DNA from: an uncultured Eggerthella sp. | Lineage (GTDB): Bacteria; Actinomycetota; Coriobacteriia; Coriobacteriales; Eggerthellaceae | Reading direction: 5' to 3' | Assembly: GCA_900544455.1 (NCBI GenBank) | Contig: UQVJ01000092.1 | Coordinates: 1-6,556 of the forward strand | DNA length: 6,556 nucleotides | Part shown: positions 5,845 through 6,556 of the stretch, one piece after another | How the letters are laid out: each line of letters starts with the position of its first letter | Position numbering within the stretch: the first letter of the stretch is position 1 | The notes under the pieces: generated by a model | The model's database searches: none | Told to the model about the DNA's origin: nothing | The model's input: the letters and a program-made list of their open reading frames with translations, nothing else | Program-made: the position numbers and the translations under genes

Positions 5845-6405
5845 CTATTGTTCGTAGAGGGTTCGGTCGAGCATGGTAAACAGGAGGGAGCAATCGGGTT
5901 GTTCGCTTCGCAATTCGGCGATGATGTTGCGCAGCGCGAACTTGGAAACGGCTTCTGCGGTGATGCTACTGGGAAGATCGTGCCTGATAGAAGGATCGTT
6001 TTCGAAGATGATAATCATGCCCTCGCAAATATGGTCGAATTGTTTTTCTTCGCGGAATCGCGCGATGGTCTTCTCTGCTGTGGGCAGTGACTCGGAGTCT
6101 TTAAGCCAGTGCTCCCTGAAATGATGGATGGTTTTTTCCATGCTGTCGAACATGCGCTTGCAGAAATCCAGGTAACGTTCACCTTTCGTGGGGTGGCAGA
6201 AATCGGTGTAGAACGCTCGCTTGAAATAGAGCGCTGTGGTAGCTGTGGTGAGTTCGTCCTTCGAAGCAAAATGATTGTAGATGGTTCCAACGCTCACGTT
6301 GCAGTCTGATGCAAGCCCCCTTACCGAAAGGGCTGCAAGGCCGTATTTGTCCGCGATGTCGTATGCATGATCGAGCAGGGTATCACGGGATGTTGGTTCT
6401 GCCAT
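5845..6405 (-). CDS. TetR/AcrR-family transcriptional regulator
   Basis: A 186-residue ligand-responsive DNA-binding protein, normally a repressor acting as a dimer. The N-terminal TetR helix-turn-helix is clear: helix one about 8-22 (DTLLDHAYDIADKYG), then LSVRGLASDCNVSVG (26-40), with recognition helix VGTIYNHF (39-46) and the typical SKDEL (48-52). The C-terminal helical domain (about 55-186) diverges, as usual for ligand-binding regions, and gives no clue to the ligand. The frame is open upstream to 6543, but I start at the ATG at 6405 because AAAGGA lies five bases before it and the resulting length and domain position are normal for the family. The upstream extension is arginine-rich and does not look like protein. 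The gene precedes hsmA on the same strand, and its likely targets are itself and hsmA. Family is certain; the target and inducer are inferred or unknown. Confidence 0.92.
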   Translation of the reverse strand: MAEPTSRDTLLDHAYDIADKYGLAALSVRGLASDCNVSVGTIYNHFASKDELTTATTALYFKRAFYTDFCHPTKGERYLDFCKRMFDSMEKTIHHFREHWLKDSESLPTAEKTIARFREEKQFDHICEGMIIIFENDPSIRHDLPSSITAEAVSKFALRNIIAELRSEQPDCSLLFTMLDRTLYEQ

Positions 6406-6416
6406 TGCATTCCTTT
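6406..6416 (-). promoter_or_regulatory. Ribosome binding site fixing the tetR start
   Basis: On the minus strand AAAGGA is followed by the five-base spacer ATGCA and the ATG at 6405-6403. This supports the 186-residue product over the longer open frame that begins at 6543. Confidence 0.7.
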
Positions 6417-6455
6417 CGGCAAGGGGGGTTCCTATAGTTCCGCCAAGAGGGGTTC
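6414..6455. repeat. Imperfect 18-base direct repeat upstream of tetR
   Basis: Two 18-base copies (6414-6431 and 6438-6455) match at 15 of 18 positions with a 24-base period; each ends in GGGGTTC on the plus strand. Between them on the minus strand is a TATAGG hexamer (6436-6431) that could be the tetR -10, although no good -35 is visible. Possible binding sites for a regulator; function not shown. Confidence 0.45.
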
Positions 6456-6464
6456 GTCCTTTCG

Positions 6465-6556
6465 ATGGGCGTTTTCGGCGGTGCTGACGCAGGCTCGGCC
6501 GGGCCTGCGGCCTCCGCCGGCGGTTCTGTGCCCGCTTGTTCACGGTTCTGGAATCC
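6465..6556 (+). CDS. Possible 5' end of a divergent gene, cut by the window edge
   Basis: An open frame begins with ATG at 6465 and runs to the window edge (about 30 codons, starting MGVFGGADAG and rich in Gly, Ala and Ser). Purines (AGAGGGG) lie about twelve bases upstream, too far for a good ribosome binding site. The DNA here is much more GC-rich than the rest of the window, which makes open frames likely by chance. I recognise no family, and this may be non-coding. Confidence 0.15.
   Translation, partial: MGVFGGADAGSAGPAASAGGSVPACSRFWN

Noticed and set aside
6406..6543. A 46-residue N-terminal extension of the TetR protein
   Set aside because: The extension is arginine-rich and unlike the family, and a proper ribosome binding site lies before the internal ATG at 6405.

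Overview
The window is a compact stretch of bacterial chromosome of moderate GC content. It carries seven recognisable protein genes, several rho-independent terminators, and no RNA gene, CRISPR array or insertion sequence that I can support. A meso-diaminopimelate dehydrogenase, a methionine aminopeptidase with an N-terminal SEC-C zinc-binding motif, strong AAGGAG-type ribosome binding sites and moderate GC together suggest an anaerobic Gram-positive bacterium. My best guess is an actinobacterium of class Coriobacteriia, with a clostridial relative as the alternative. That placement is inference from gene content and general resemblance, not from a phylogenetic marker.

Layout from left to right: a ten-helix EamA/DMT-type transporter on the minus strand (82-1032, most likely starting at TTG); a 378-base intergenic region holding divergent regulatory DNA; ddh on the plus strand (1411-2388); a terminator hairpin that can serve both directions, between ddh and the convergent trmO (2476-3213, minus); a 218-base divergent intergenic region; a UPF0303/HbpS-like 'heme-degrading domain' protein (3432-3938, plus) with its own terminator; a second strong terminator facing the other way for map (4196-5080, minus); then a minus-strand pair made of a small five-helix HsmA-like membrane protein (5212-5718) preceded by a TetR-family regulator (5845-6405). 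The right edge is GC-rich and may hold the start of a divergent gene.

The genes do not form one pathway. Ddh makes meso-diaminopimelate for peptidoglycan and lysine, TrmO modifies tRNA and Map trims N-terminal methionine: all are housekeeping. The transporter and the UPF0303 protein are single genes without informative partners. The only clear regulatory unit is tetR-hsmA. The DNA between these two genes contains two separate inverted repeats, one of them overlapping the hsmA ribosome binding site, and the tetR upstream region carries an 18-base imperfect direct repeat. I see no evidence of a complex undescribed multi-gene system; tetR-hsmA is the most interesting part.
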